A stretch of DNA of 64,000 bases, taken from positions 124,001 through 188,000 of the IMG/VR virus record IMGVR_UViG_3300009104_001827. The stretch is one strand, 5' to 3'. A program made the position numbers and the translations under genes. The notes beneath the pieces are model-generated. The model was not told the DNA's origin. It was given only the letters and a program-made list of their open reading frames with translations, and did not search any database. Below, one piece after another: positions 41,466 to 49,967 of this stretch (positions are counted from its first letter, which is position 1; each line of letters begins with the position of its first letter). This DNA is from a virus.

Positions 41466-44017
41466 TATCCAACTTCAAAAAATACAAAGACTGCATGCCC
41501 CCAGGTGTACTGCTTCCGAATATTAAGATCAATAAGAAATATTACGACGAGCTCGAAATCCCGAGCGATTCATCCAATTTCGACTTCCTTAGACACTTAT
41601 GCCTAAAGGGAGTAAAAGAAAAAAATATTAACAAGAAAAACGATGACGAAAAGCAGACCTATTATTCTAGAGCAAAAATGGAACTCAAAATCCTTGACGA
41701 GCTTGGGTTTATCGACTACATTTTACTTAACTGGGATATTCTTGAGTATTGTCATAATAACAATATTCCTACTGGGCCTGGCCGTGGCTCGGCGGCTGGC
41801 TCGCTTGTTCTATATCTGATAGGCGTAACAAAAATAGATCCGGTAGAACATAATCTCTTTTTTGAGAGATTTGTCTCTAAAAGCAGGGCAAAATCCACAG
41901 AACATAAGGGAGTAAAATACCTTGACGGAGGACTACTGGCGGATATTGACAATGATATAGCCTACGAGCATAGGCAAGAAGTAATAAAATACATCGAGGG
42001 AAAACACCCAAATAGCACTGCAAAGATATTAACTTTAAATACGCTTAGCAGCAAACTCTGCCTTAGGGAATGCGGGAAAATAGTAGGAGAATTAGACGAG
42101 CAGGAAATTTCACTAATTACGGACGAGATTCCTAAGCAATTTGGCAAAGTAGACCCTCTTAGCGATTCCTATAATAAAAGCGAAAAAATTAAGGAATGGG
42201 CCGACGCCAATCCGCGCATATTCGGTGTTGCGAAAAAACTTGAAAACCTGAACAAGAACACGGGAGTTCATCCCTCCGGCATCGCAATTGCCGCAGAAAA
42301 TATCTCAAACATATGCCCAATACAAAAGACGAAAGACGGAAGCCTTATTACCGGGTACGATATGAATTGGGTTTCAGAATTAATGGTTAAATTCGACATA
42401 CTCGGACTTCGAACATTAAGCGTTATCAATACGACCTGCAAGCGAGTGGGCATATCGGCTGAGGACATAGACATAAATGACGAAGGGGTCTATCTCCCGT
42501 TGCAAGACCTTCGCCACCCTCATGGGCTTTTCCAAATTGAGGCAGATACAGACTATAAGGTTTGCAAGAAAATTCAGCCCAAAAATATAGAAGAGCTGAG
42601 CGCAGTACTGGCAATCGCTCGCCCAGGTGCATTGGACTTCTTAGATAATTATCACAATCACGTTTCCACGGGCAACTTCCAAAGCATACATCCCTTCTTC
42701 GACGACATCCTCTCGCACACCGGCGGCATCCCACTGTATCAGGAGCAGTTAATGCAAATGGCCGTAAAGGTTGGATTCACGCTTGACGAATCGGAGCAAA
42801 TAAGAAGAATAGTGGGTAAAAAGAAAATCAAAGAAATGCCGATATGGAAAGAAAAAATTAAAGATAAAATATCCGAAAACGGAGTTGATAAAGAAGCCGG
42901 AGACGTCCTATGGAGAGTGGCAGAAGATAGCGCAAACTATTCGTTCAACAAGAGTCACTCAATCGCATACTCCACTCTATCAGCCTGGACAACATATCTA
43001 AAATTCAAACACCCCCAACAGTTCTTCTTGTCATTGCTTCAGATGACTAGATTTGAGCCCTGCCCTCAAGACGAGATTGGCAAAATCAGTCAAGAGCTAT
43101 CTTCTTTTGGCATTAAACTATTGCCTCCAAATTTGGCAAAGTCAAAAATGGACTTCTCGATAGAGGGTCCAGATATACGCTATGGATTAAATAGCATTAA
43201 GGGAATTAGCGAAAAGTCGCTTAAGTCTTTAATGGAATTCAGAAAAGAGAGCGGAACCTCAAAATATGACATGTTCATGTCTGCCAAGCAGGCCGGACTG
43301 AATATAGGTACGGTTTGCGCCCTCATCCAGGCCGGAGCTCTCTCCAATTACAACGGCAGCAGGCCGCTGCTAGTATTGGAGGCTCAAGTATTCAACTCCC
43401 TGACAGAGAGGGAGAAAAGAAACTTTGTCGAACTAGGCCCAAAGTTTGAGTATAGATTGCTAGATTCTATAGTCCACGCAAGAGACAACGATCTTGTCGG
43501 GGACGACGGGAGACCCCTCTTTAAGGAGTCTAGATTTCAGACCTTCAAGAAAAAGTACGAGCCCTATAAGCAAATTTACATAAAAAATAGCAAGTCTCAG
43601 AGTTTCGCAGACTGGTATTTTGAGAATCAGCTATTAGGATATTCTTATAGCCAAAACCTAAGGTCTGTATTCTCAAGAAAACCTGAAACATTTGTAAATT
43701 ATAGCGACTACGAATTAATGGGCAAGAATTCCGCAGGAAGAATTATAGGGATGGTGCAGGATTCTTTTGTGAGGACCAGTAGAAGCGGAAATAAGTATAT
43801 GAAAATTGAAATTGCAGACGAGAGAGGAGTATTTCAATGCATGCTATGCAATAGTCGAAGAGGTAACAGGCTGGACGAATTCTTGGAAGACAACGACGTT
43901 CCAGATAAAAACAGTATAGTAATTGCCTATGGCTCCAAAGGGGAAGACGCCTTCTTTCTGGAAGACATGAAAATTATGGATGAGCAAATTTACATGAAGC
44001 TCGCAGACCTCAAATAG
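41462..44017 (+). CDS. dnaE: DNA polymerase III alpha-type core without PHP domain
   Basis: 851 aa. The start at 41462 is chosen for its purine-rich GGGAGGTGGAGG just upstream; a start five codons earlier is in frame. The palm begins near residue 100: TGPGRGSAAGSLVLYLIG (PolIII catalytic palm), then the metal-binding pair Asp161/Asp163 in LLADIDND. The fingers carry HPSGIAIA and LSAVLAIARPGALDFL. GIPLYQEQLMQMAVKVGF and NYSFNKSHSIAYSTLS follow, then a helix-hairpin-helix (IRYGLNSIKGISEKSL), and an OB-fold with GRIIGMVQDSFVRTSRSGNK. The N-terminal PHP found in all DnaE/PolC is missing. Chromosomal-type Pol III in a phage is rare, and the split makes it rarer. Confidence 0.92.
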   Translation: MISNFKKYKDCMPPGVLLPNIKINKKYYDELEIPSDSSNFDFLRHLCLKGVKEKNINKKNDDEKQTYYSRAKMELKILDELGFIDYILLNWDILEYCHNNNIPTGPGRGSAAGSLVLYLIGVTKIDPVEHNLFFERFVSKSRAKSTEHKGVKYLDGGLLADIDNDIAYEHRQEVIKYIEGKHPNSTAKILTLNTLSSKLCLRECGKIVGELDEQEISLITDEIPKQFGKVDPLSDSYNKSEKIKEWADANPRIFGVAKKLENLNKNTGVHPSGIAIAAENISNICPIQKTKDGSLITGYDMNWVSELMVKFDILGLRTLSVINTTCKRVGISAEDIDINDEGVYLPLQDLRHPHGLFQIEADTDYKVCKKIQPKNIEELSAVLAIARPGALDFLDNYHNHVSTGNFQSIHPFFDDILSHTGGIPLYQEQLMQMAVKVGFTLDESEQIRRIVGKKKIKEMPIWKEKIKDKISENGVDKEAGDVLWRVAEDSANYSFNKSHSIAYSTLSAWTTYLKFKHPQQFFLSLLQMTRFEPCPQDEIGKISQELSSFGIKLLPPNLAKSKMDFSIEGPDIRYGLNSIKGISEKSLKSLMEFRKESGTSKYDMFMSAKQAGLNIGTVCALIQAGALSNYNGSRPLLVLEAQVFNSLTEREKRNFVELGPKFEYRLLDSIVHARDNDLVGDDGRPLFKESRFQTFKKKYEPYKQIYIKNSKSQSFADWYFENQLLGYSYSQNLRSVFSRKPETFVNYSDYELMGKNSAGRIIGMVQDSFVRTSRSGNKYMKIEIADERGVFQCMLCNSRRGNRLDEFLEDNDVPDKNSIVIAYGSKGEDAFFLEDMKIMDEQIYMKLADLK

Positions 44018-44028
44018 TGTAAGTTATC
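44017..44028 (+). promoter_or_regulatory. GTGTA-type promoter candidate of the ClpC gene
   Basis: GTGTAAGTTATC precedes ATG-ATG at 44029/44032. The second ATG is 15 nt from the first G, the commonest spacing of this motif class, so the real start may be 44032. Confidence 0.5.
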
Positions 44029-46557
44029 ATGATGGAGCACAAACCAAACTTTACCCCCAGAGCGCAGAGGGCAATAGAAATATCAAAAAAAACCGCCAAA
44101 GACATGGGCTCGAAGACCGTTGCGCTCGAGCATCTTTTCCTGGGCATACTGCACCTCAAAGCAGGAGTAATCCACGAAGTGCTCTTGGGAGTGGGAATCA
44201 GCCCTGCTAATCTTATTACTGCCATTTCCAATAGAATAAAGGAAGAGGCAGTCTTCCACGCCTCTGAAGACACTCCCGAATTTGATCCAAAATTCAAGCA
44301 GGTACTAGAAATAGCTGCACTAATTAGCAAAAATTTTGGGCATGATTATGTAGGGATAGAGCACATGCTTTTAGCAATGCTAAAATATGACGGTTCTCCG
44401 ATTAATGAGTATTTCAAACTCCTCGACATACCCGAAGATCTGATTATTGAACAAATTAAAAACTATTTTCAGCTTACAGTGCCGGAGGTCCCGATCATAG
44501 GAGGGTTCCACCCTTTCTTTATAAATCCCCAAGGAAACCCCCAGAACCAAGCAGGGGCAGAGCCCTCCCAGAGTAAGCCCCGGCGCCAAACGATGATCGA
44601 TAAGTACGGGGTTAATTATGTGGAAATGGCGGCAGATAATAAATTTGACGAAATAATAGGAAAAGAATCCGAAATCCTGGAGGTATGTGAAATTTTATGC
44701 AGGAGAATAAAAAACAACCCAGTACTCCTGGGAGACCCTGGCGTTGGGAAGACTGCAATCGTAGAGGGCCTCGCGCAGTCTATAGTAAAAAGCTCCGCAC
44801 CAGAACACCTGCTTGATAAGCAGATATACGGGATAGATCTAGCCTCTATGATTGCGGGAACCAAATACAGGGGGCAATTTGAAGAAAGGCTCAAAGGAAT
44901 GCTTGAAGAAGCGATAGAAGACGATAGGATAATTTTATTCATTGACGAGCTGCACACCTTAGTCGGCGCTGGCAGCGCAGAAGGAACAATGGATGCGGCA
45001 AACATATTAAAACCCCTCCTTTCAAAAGGAGCCATAAGATGCATTGGAGCGACAACAAACAAAGAATACAAAAAAAGCATACTTAAAGACGGTGCGCTTG
45101 ATCGAAGATTTCAGCCCGTAACATGCAGGCAACCAAGCGAAAAGGAAACCCTAGAGATACTTAAGGGGGTAAAACATAAATATGAGGAATTCCATTACGT
45201 AGACTACGACCAAGAGTGCCTTAAGCTCATAGTAGATTTGGCAGCAAGATACATTCCGTCAAAGCAATTCCCTGACAAAGCGCTAGACATATTAGATCAA
45301 GTAGGCGCAAAAGTAAAAATAAAATCTTTTGTCCGGCCTAAGAAAAGCAAGGCAATGGAGCTAGAACTGGAAGACCTCATGAGAGAAGAAGATATCCTAC
45401 GAGGTCAAGGAATAGATTGCTCAGGAGTAAACAAAAAACAAGAAGACCTTCTAGAAAAATACTCAAAGTCCCTGCAGAACTGGGCAAACAAAAACTTTAA
45501 AAACAGAAAACGAATAAGGCCTCAGGATATTTACAGAACCGTCTCCCAACTCACCAACGTGCCCATGGCAGAACTCTCAAGGACTGACGCCCAGAGATTT
45601 CTCAACCTTGAAGATAAAATGAAATCAAAGATTATTGGGCAAGACCATGCGGTCGCGACAATCTGCAAAGCAATACTACGCTCAAAATCTGGACTCAGAA
45701 ATGAGAGCAAACCAATCGGCAGCTTTCTGCTTCTAGGTCAGACCGGTTTGGGTAAAACCTATACCGCAAAAACGATAGCCTCATCCCTTTTTGGGAGTAG
45801 TTCTGAAATAATTGCGGTAGACATGAGCGAGTATTCTGAAAAAATTTCCAGCACAAGACTATCGGGCGCTGCACCAGGCTACGTTGGCTACGAAGAGGGT
45901 TCCGCGCTAATAGACAAAATCACAAAAAACCCATATAGCGTAGTATTATTTGATGAAATAGAAAAGGCACACCCAGACGTAATCCAGTCTCTACTACAGG
46001 TCCTCGAGGAGGGTAGATTAACAGACGGACTAGGAAGGGTTGGCGATTTTACAAATAGCATAATTATCCTAACAGGCAACATAGGCTCGGAAATTGCCGG
46101 ACAGGGCGGTAGTATGGGATTCGCAGCAGCAGAAGACCAGCATTCTATTATTGTTGACAAAATTACCGAAAAGGCGAGCCAAGCACTTAGGCCAGAGTTT
46201 GTAAACAGGATAACAGAAGTTATAGTTTTTAATTCATTTAGTAAAGAAGATTTTTCCAAGATATTAAACTTAGAGCTCAAACCATTAAGGAAGAAACTCA
46301 AGGAAAGAGACATATCCCTACGCATAGGAAAGAATCTAAGAAGTTCAATTATAGAGAAAACTCAAGATTCAAACTATGGCGCCAGGCCTGTAGCAAGAAT
46401 AATTCAAAAAGAAATAGAGGACGAACTGGCTGAACTCCTAATTAACGGGAAGCTCAAAGACGGCGAAAAAATCTCTTTCACTGGGTCCGTCGGAGAAGTA
46501 AGTTATTCCATTACGGCAAAACCGGCTTCTGAGGATCAAACGCCTCCTCTTCCTTAA
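44029..46557 (+). CDS. ClpC/ClpA-type AAA+ unfoldase
   Basis: 842 aa. An N-terminal double Clp repeat (FTPRAQRAIEISKKTAKDMG; ALEHLFLGILHL; GIEHMLLAMLKYDG) binds adaptors or substrates. NBD1 has Walker A GDPGVGKT (235-242) and Walker B LFIDELHTLVGAG. NBD2 has GQTGLGKT (570-577) and VVLFDEIEKAHPD. The sequence SMGF (695-698) lies in the tripod loop that docks on ClpP in ClpC/ClpA. Both ATPase sites and the arginine-finger region are intact. It probably feeds proteins to a ClpP-like protease (phage 38711 or host). It overlaps the next convergent gene by 47 bp. Confidence 0.9.
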   Translation: MMEHKPNFTPRAQRAIEISKKTAKDMGSKTVALEHLFLGILHLKAGVIHEVLLGVGISPANLITAISNRIKEEAVFHASEDTPEFDPKFKQVLEIAALISKNFGHDYVGIEHMLLAMLKYDGSPINEYFKLLDIPEDLIIEQIKNYFQLTVPEVPIIGGFHPFFINPQGNPQNQAGAEPSQSKPRRQTMIDKYGVNYVEMAADNKFDEIIGKESEILEVCEILCRRIKNNPVLLGDPGVGKTAIVEGLAQSIVKSSAPEHLLDKQIYGIDLASMIAGTKYRGQFEERLKGMLEEAIEDDRIILFIDELHTLVGAGSAEGTMDAANILKPLLSKGAIRCIGATTNKEYKKSILKDGALDRRFQPVTCRQPSEKETLEILKGVKHKYEEFHYVDYDQECLKLIVDLAARYIPSKQFPDKALDILDQVGAKVKIKSFVRPKKSKAMELELEDLMREEDILRGQGIDCSGVNKKQEDLLEKYSKSLQNWANKNFKNRKRIRPQDIYRTVSQLTNVPMAELSRTDAQRFLNLEDKMKSKIIGQDHAVATICKAILRSKSGLRNESKPIGSFLLLGQTGLGKTYTAKTIASSLFGSSSEIIAVDMSEYSEKISSTRLSGAAPGYVGYEEGSALIDKITKNPYSVVLFDEIEKAHPDVIQSLLQVLEEGRLTDGLGRVGDFTNSIIILTGNIGSEIAGQGGSMGFAAAEDQHSIIVDKITEKASQALRPEFVNRITEVIVFNSFSKEDFSKILNLELKPLRKKLKERDISLRIGKNLRSSIIEKTQDSNYGARPVARIIQKEIEDELAELLINGKLKDGEKISFTGSVGEVSYSITAKPASEDQTPPLP

Positions 46558-47056
46558 CCATAGGATCTTCAAATTTTTCCCCAGGATTCTCGGTGGCCTC
46601 TTCCGGGGCGTCGTTAAAGATTAACATGCACGCCATAAATCTATCGCTCTGCTCGGGGTATCTCTGCTTCATGTTTGGGTCCGTTATACATCTCCCCATA
46701 AATCCGTCGCCGGATTCTCCCTCAGATGGGGTGGGGTATCGCTTGTCTTCATTAGATAAAAAGTTATTCTTGTCCTTTTGCTCCTCTTCGTCTGTTGACG
46801 GCAACTCTGGAGCTGGCGCAGAGGGGTAGAGCTTTTCGTACTCTACGAACTTAAAGGCCTCTTCTATCTGGTCATAAGAAGTCATGATCCTTTGTTGCAC
46901 CCAGTCTTCCAAAACATCGCCATCCTGCAAGAGCTCAAATAGGCCCTGCGCGCATTTTGCAATTTGATACAACTGAGATTTGTACATCCGAATGGAGTTC
47001 GAGTCCTCCGCCTCAGACTCCATTCTGGAGAATTTAATATCCTCTAGATCATTCAT
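46511..47056 (-). CDS. Conserved virion/assembly protein, helical
   Basis: 181 aa. Residues 23-75 (RMYKSQLYQIAKCAQGLFEL ... LEDWVQQRIMTSYDQIEEAF) are a four-helix-like block found in head proteins of many marine tailed phages, in a gene beside the capsid operon. The rest is acidic and Pro-rich (about 80-181), with a SDRFMACMLIFND segment. Function is unknown; the position suggests head assembly. Its stop region overlaps the convergent clpC end by 47 bp. Confidence 0.6.
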   Translation of the reverse strand: MNDLEDIKFSRMESEAEDSNSIRMYKSQLYQIAKCAQGLFELLQDGDVLEDWVQQRIMTSYDQIEEAFKFVEYEKLYPSAPAPELPSTDEEEQKDKNNFLSNEDKRYPTPSEGESGDGFMGRCITDPNMKQRYPEQSDRFMACMLIFNDAPEEATENPGEKFEDPMVKEEEAFDPQKPVLP

Positions 47057-47071
47057 CCTATTTAATTACAC
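47057..47071 (-). promoter_or_regulatory. GTGTA-type promoter candidate
   Basis: Minus strand GTGTAATTAAATAGG is directly followed by the ATG at 47056, with the same 15-nt spacing as at 35430, 57839 and 60455. Confidence 0.6.
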
Positions 47072-47078
47072 CAAAAAA

Positions 47079-47540
47079 TTAAGCCGGAGCGTCATCGCCT
47101 GAAATTTGTCCAGGCCTCGCGGCATACATATTATAACTATGTACCAGTGCATCCAGTTTTTGCTGAGTGTGAGAAATTAAGCTTCTGTAGTTTTTTGCTA
47201 TTTCGCTTTTATTTGTGCGGGTGATAACCGAATCCCCTTCTCTGATAGTATGGAAATCCAACTCCCCTTGAGATCCATCAACAAGCCTAAGCACATTCCT
47301 GCTCTGTCGCCTATAGTATTGAAGCAAATACATTTCCCTAAGGATAGATTTTTCCTCCTGAAGAATAAGAGATAAATCCGTTAACTCGAAATTTGTATTT
47401 ATGAGGGTGTTGAGCTCCCCCAAGTGAGCCTCAAGCCATGCAGTAATTAATGCTATTTCCGCTGCACGTTCTTCCGCAGACTCCGAGAAACATAATTCCG
47501 AGTCATAAATTTGCGTTGCCAGATCAGATAAAGCGGACAC
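47079..47540 (-). CDS. Helical protein of the head cluster
   Basis: 153 aa from GTG 47540 (the codon overlaps an ATAGTGTCC context; no ATG nearby). It begins SALSDLATQIYDSE, has a central helix (ITAWLEAHLGELNTLINTNF), and an RSQSNVL... YYRRQSRNVLRLVDGSQG segment, then DSVITRTNKSEIAKNYRSLI. This is the pattern of small head-tail connector or completion proteins, but no motif settles it. It directly follows the SAP-like gene. Confidence 0.55.
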   Translation of the reverse strand: MSALSDLATQIYDSELCFSESAEERAAEIALITAWLEAHLGELNTLINTNFELTDLSLILQEEKSILREMYLLQYYRRQSRNVLRLVDGSQGELDFHTIREGDSVITRTNKSEIAKNYRSLISHTQQKLDALVHSYNMYAARPGQISGDDAPA

Positions 47541-47545
47541 TATGG

Positions 47546-48007
47546 CTATTCCTCCAGAATTTCGATAAGCTTTTTATGCTTGGGGTTATTTGGGTCAAGC
47601 TCAAACGGTGGCCCATTATCAATTACAACATTTGTGCCAAGATTCTCAGACTTAAAAGCCTTTGTGAGTTTGTTTTTCAAGATTGTCCTATTCCCCGAAG
47701 GAAAAACCCCTGCGCGCACAGCAACCTCCTGGAGTTCGGTCAGACTCATTCCCGCCATATTCTCCTCAAATATCCTGGCGTCATTCGTTCCGTACGGATT
47801 GCTCTTTCTTACCTCCAGAATCTCCTCTAGCTTTTTAACGTACTCTAAGTTCTGCTCGTACGTTTTTCCTGTGGTTTGATTTAAATCTTTTAATTCCGGC
47901 TTCCTGGCGGCCTTGGCGGCCTTAGCTCGCTTAGCTGGCTTAACCCCTCGGGCGGGCTTACCCTTACTAGAGGCAGCTCTCTTCTTGTTTGTTTTTTTAG
48001 TACTCAT
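47546..48007 (-). CDS. Lys-rich protein with SAP-like C-terminus
   Basis: 153 aa. The first 45 residues are Lys/Ala/Arg-rich (RAASSKGKPARGVKPAKRAK), like histone tails, and probably bind DNA. Residues 95-128 (AGMSLTELQEVAVRAGVFPS followed by GNRTILKNKLTKA) fit the SAP helix-extension-helix, a DNA-binding motif. It may be a packaged DNA-binding or head protein. The ATG has an AAGGAAG sequence 3 nt upstream; a GTGTA sequence and a TATATATG lie 30-38 nt upstream. Confidence 0.65.
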   Translation of the reverse strand: MSTKKTNKKRAASSKGKPARGVKPAKRAKAAKAARKPELKDLNQTTGKTYEQNLEYVKKLEEILEVRKSNPYGTNDARIFEENMAGMSLTELQEVAVRAGVFPSGNRTILKNKLTKAFKSENLGTNVVIDNGPPFELDPNNPKHKKLIEILEE

Positions 48008-48066
48008 ACTTCCTTATACCTTTCTTAGGAGATACACATATATATGGTGTGCGTGAAAAACAAAAA

Positions 48067-48087
48067 AATCCACCCATAAGGTGGATT
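48067..48087 (-). terminator. Rho-independent terminator after the capsid gene
   Basis: Stem AATCCACC / GGTGGATT (48067-48074 and 48080-48087) with loop CATAA and A/T runs on both sides. On the minus strand it follows the major capsid gene and should cap its strong transcript; it could work in both directions. Confidence 0.85.
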
Positions 48088-48116
48088 TTTTGTTTAAAAA
48101 CTAAGGTTTTAAAGCC

Positions 48117-49298
48117 TTATACAATTATGCCTGTGAGAACCTTGTCGTCAAGGATCATGCGACCCTCTTCGATAGCGCCATAGTAACCAATCTTTTGTGA
48201 TCGGGATACCCATTGGTCGTCAACGACGAGATCGAACTCAGAACCACTTTCCGCGTCGGTTGCGACAGCGCGAAGCATGGATTCCTTGGATAGATCGATA
48301 CCGAGGCAGATTTCCTCTTTGTCTCCGTCGAACGTTTCGTCGGTGGCGTTTTTAACATCAGCATCGCCGACTCCGCCATCGCCGTGCTTGTCCCAGTCCT
48401 TATCGCCAGAAGCAGTGTCAAACACTGTGTTCCACTTTTGCTCCTTACCCATTTCGTTGATTTCCATGATGGAAACACCATAGAACTCAGGAATGCCAGC
48501 GGAATTAAAGATCTTATCTCTAAAGCTGTCGGTTCCAGCAATGTCTCCGCCGCCCGCGATTTTACCGCCGCCGCCATCAGAATGAGTTACATTACTTCTT
48601 GTGTTAATTGGGTTATAAGCCAATCCACGCAGTTCCTCAACGATTTCGGGAGAAACGATGAGGTCAGTAACCCCACGACCCCTGCGGTCGGCAGGAGTGC
48701 CTTTCGTCCACGAAGTGTTAATTCTCTTAGCGAGAGTAAACAGTTTGTTAAGGTCTGCCAAAAGGAAGCGATCCTTCGAATGCGACCGGAAGACATGCTT
48801 CAGTCCATTCGTTTCGGCATTGGCCAAGGCAGTCATAATCATAACCGCAGAAGTCTTCTCTTGCTTGAGAAGGATTTCCTGGGCAATTCTTGTAAATGTC
48901 TTACTAACGACATCAAGCCTGGAACGTTGAGCGAATCTCTTGTCAAAAGAAACCGCACTATCCAAACGATAGGTCGTAAATTTCATTTCCTGTTGGACAG
49001 GAGCCACGTGATTGGTCGGAAGGCCGCCAGGGGAGTTTTGACTCCAGATCTGGATGTAGTCTTCGTCTGTAATATCGTGGTAAAGGTCCAACGGAATACT
49101 AGCGTTGTCTTCAGAACCAAACTGAAGAGAGCTAAATAGGTTGCTCAGCGTAGGAGCCGTGTTAACGACTTCGGCCAAAAGAGGTCCGATGAAATCGCCG
49201 AGGGCCGCTTGGGCTTCATAAGCTACATCGCGGTTCTTGGAAGCCATAGCTTTAATAAGCTCGACTTGCTCTGGAGTTCTTTCGATTTTTATTTCCAT
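48117..49298 (-). CDS. Major capsid protein (HK97 fold)
   Basis: 393 aa. The N-terminal helix region (TPEQVELIKAMASKNRDVAY) precedes the capsid core: FIGPLLAEVVNTAPTLSNLF, YHDITDEDYIQIWSQ, LDSAVSFDKRFAQRSRLDVV (spine-helix region), TDLIVSPEIVEELRGLAYNP (P-domain marker), and an A-domain C-terminus with VVDDQWVSRSQKIGYYGAIE. The layout is that of large-phage HK97-type capsid proteins. It follows the 49317 gene, has a strong GAGGAG sequence 9 nt before the ATG, and is followed by a terminator, which fits its high expression. Confidence 0.85.
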   Translation of the reverse strand: MEIKIERTPEQVELIKAMASKNRDVAYEAQAALGDFIGPLLAEVVNTAPTLSNLFSSLQFGSEDNASIPLDLYHDITDEDYIQIWSQNSPGGLPTNHVAPVQQEMKFTTYRLDSAVSFDKRFAQRSRLDVVSKTFTRIAQEILLKQEKTSAVMIMTALANAETNGLKHVFRSHSKDRFLLADLNKLFTLAKRINTSWTKGTPADRRGRGVTDLIVSPEIVEELRGLAYNPINTRSNVTHSDGGGGKIAGGGDIAGTDSFRDKIFNSAGIPEFYGVSIMEINEMGKEQKWNTVFDTASGDKDWDKHGDGGVGDADVKNATDETFDGDKEEICLGIDLSKESMLRAVATDAESGSEFDLVVDDQWVSRSQKIGYYGAIEEGRMILDDKVLTGIIV

Positions 49299-49316
49299 GT
49301 TGTTATTCTCCTCAAG

Positions 49317-49949
49317 TTAGAAAGAAATCTTGCAAAGCCACTTGGTTCCGTCCTCATTCTTGGCGATAATTCTGCCAACGTCACCCGCTGCGGCATCGTC
49401 GACCTTAAATAGGCCTTCCTTGCCAGCACCACCAACGGTAAGTCCCTTTCCAACTCCACCATCTCCATCTAGGGCGTCGTTCGTGAGAAGGACCATGCCT
49501 CTAGTTAGAATGGGAACAGTTTGTCCAGGAAGTACGCATTGAAGTTCGTCTTTCTTTACGGGATAACGAAGAAGATTTTCTCCGTTTTCGTCGTAAGCCA
49601 ATGTTTCCTTAAGTGTGATACCTAAAGCGGGGTTGCCCGCTGCAGATGATGCCTTAACGACATTCATATCATTCACTGGATACGCGTTATAACCAACATA
49701 GGCGCTCGAAGGTTCGTTGCCTAAGTATGCTCTAAACGGAGCTCCAGTACTCGCTAGGCCAGAGGGGAGATCACCTGGTAACTGGGCGTTATCTTCCGCC
49801 GCAACCACAACTCCCGAGTCCCAGTCTTTATCGGCAGTACCTCCTGGCACCAACGCTTGAAAGTTGGCCAGTCCGTCTACCTTCAACGAAAAGAGGTTAA
49901 TAACCTCGTGCTCGCTATAATCTCTGAATGGTTCTAATCTTTTTGCCAT
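49317..49949 (-). CDS. Capsid-associated (decoration-like) protein
   Basis: 210 aa. It has a Gly/Ala/Asp-rich sequence (ALVPGGTADKDWDSGVVVAA; LTNDALDGDGGVGKGLTVGG; KVDDAAAGDVGRIIAKNEDG), a beta-barrel-like pattern. It lies between the protease/scaffold gene and the major capsid gene, where decoration or head-stabilising proteins normally sit. A GAGGAA Shine-Dalgarno is 6 nt before the ATG. No enzyme motif. Function by position only. Confidence 0.6.
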   Translation of the reverse strand: MAKRLEPFRDYSEHEVINLFSLKVDGLANFQALVPGGTADKDWDSGVVVAAEDNAQLPGDLPSGLASTGAPFRAYLGNEPSSAYVGYNAYPVNDMNVVKASSAAGNPALGITLKETLAYDENGENLLRYPVKKDELQCVLPGQTVPILTRGMVLLTNDALDGDGGVGKGLTVGGAGKEGLFKVDDAAAGDVGRIIAKNEDGTKWLCKISF

Positions 49950-49967
49950 TATTTTATTCCTCTAAAA

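Noticed and set aside
48384-49139. A long plus-strand open frame opposite the major capsid gene
   Set aside because: It lies entirely antisense to a gene with a Shine-Dalgarno and capsid motifs, has no start context or recognisable domain, and its codons mirror the capsid gene's.
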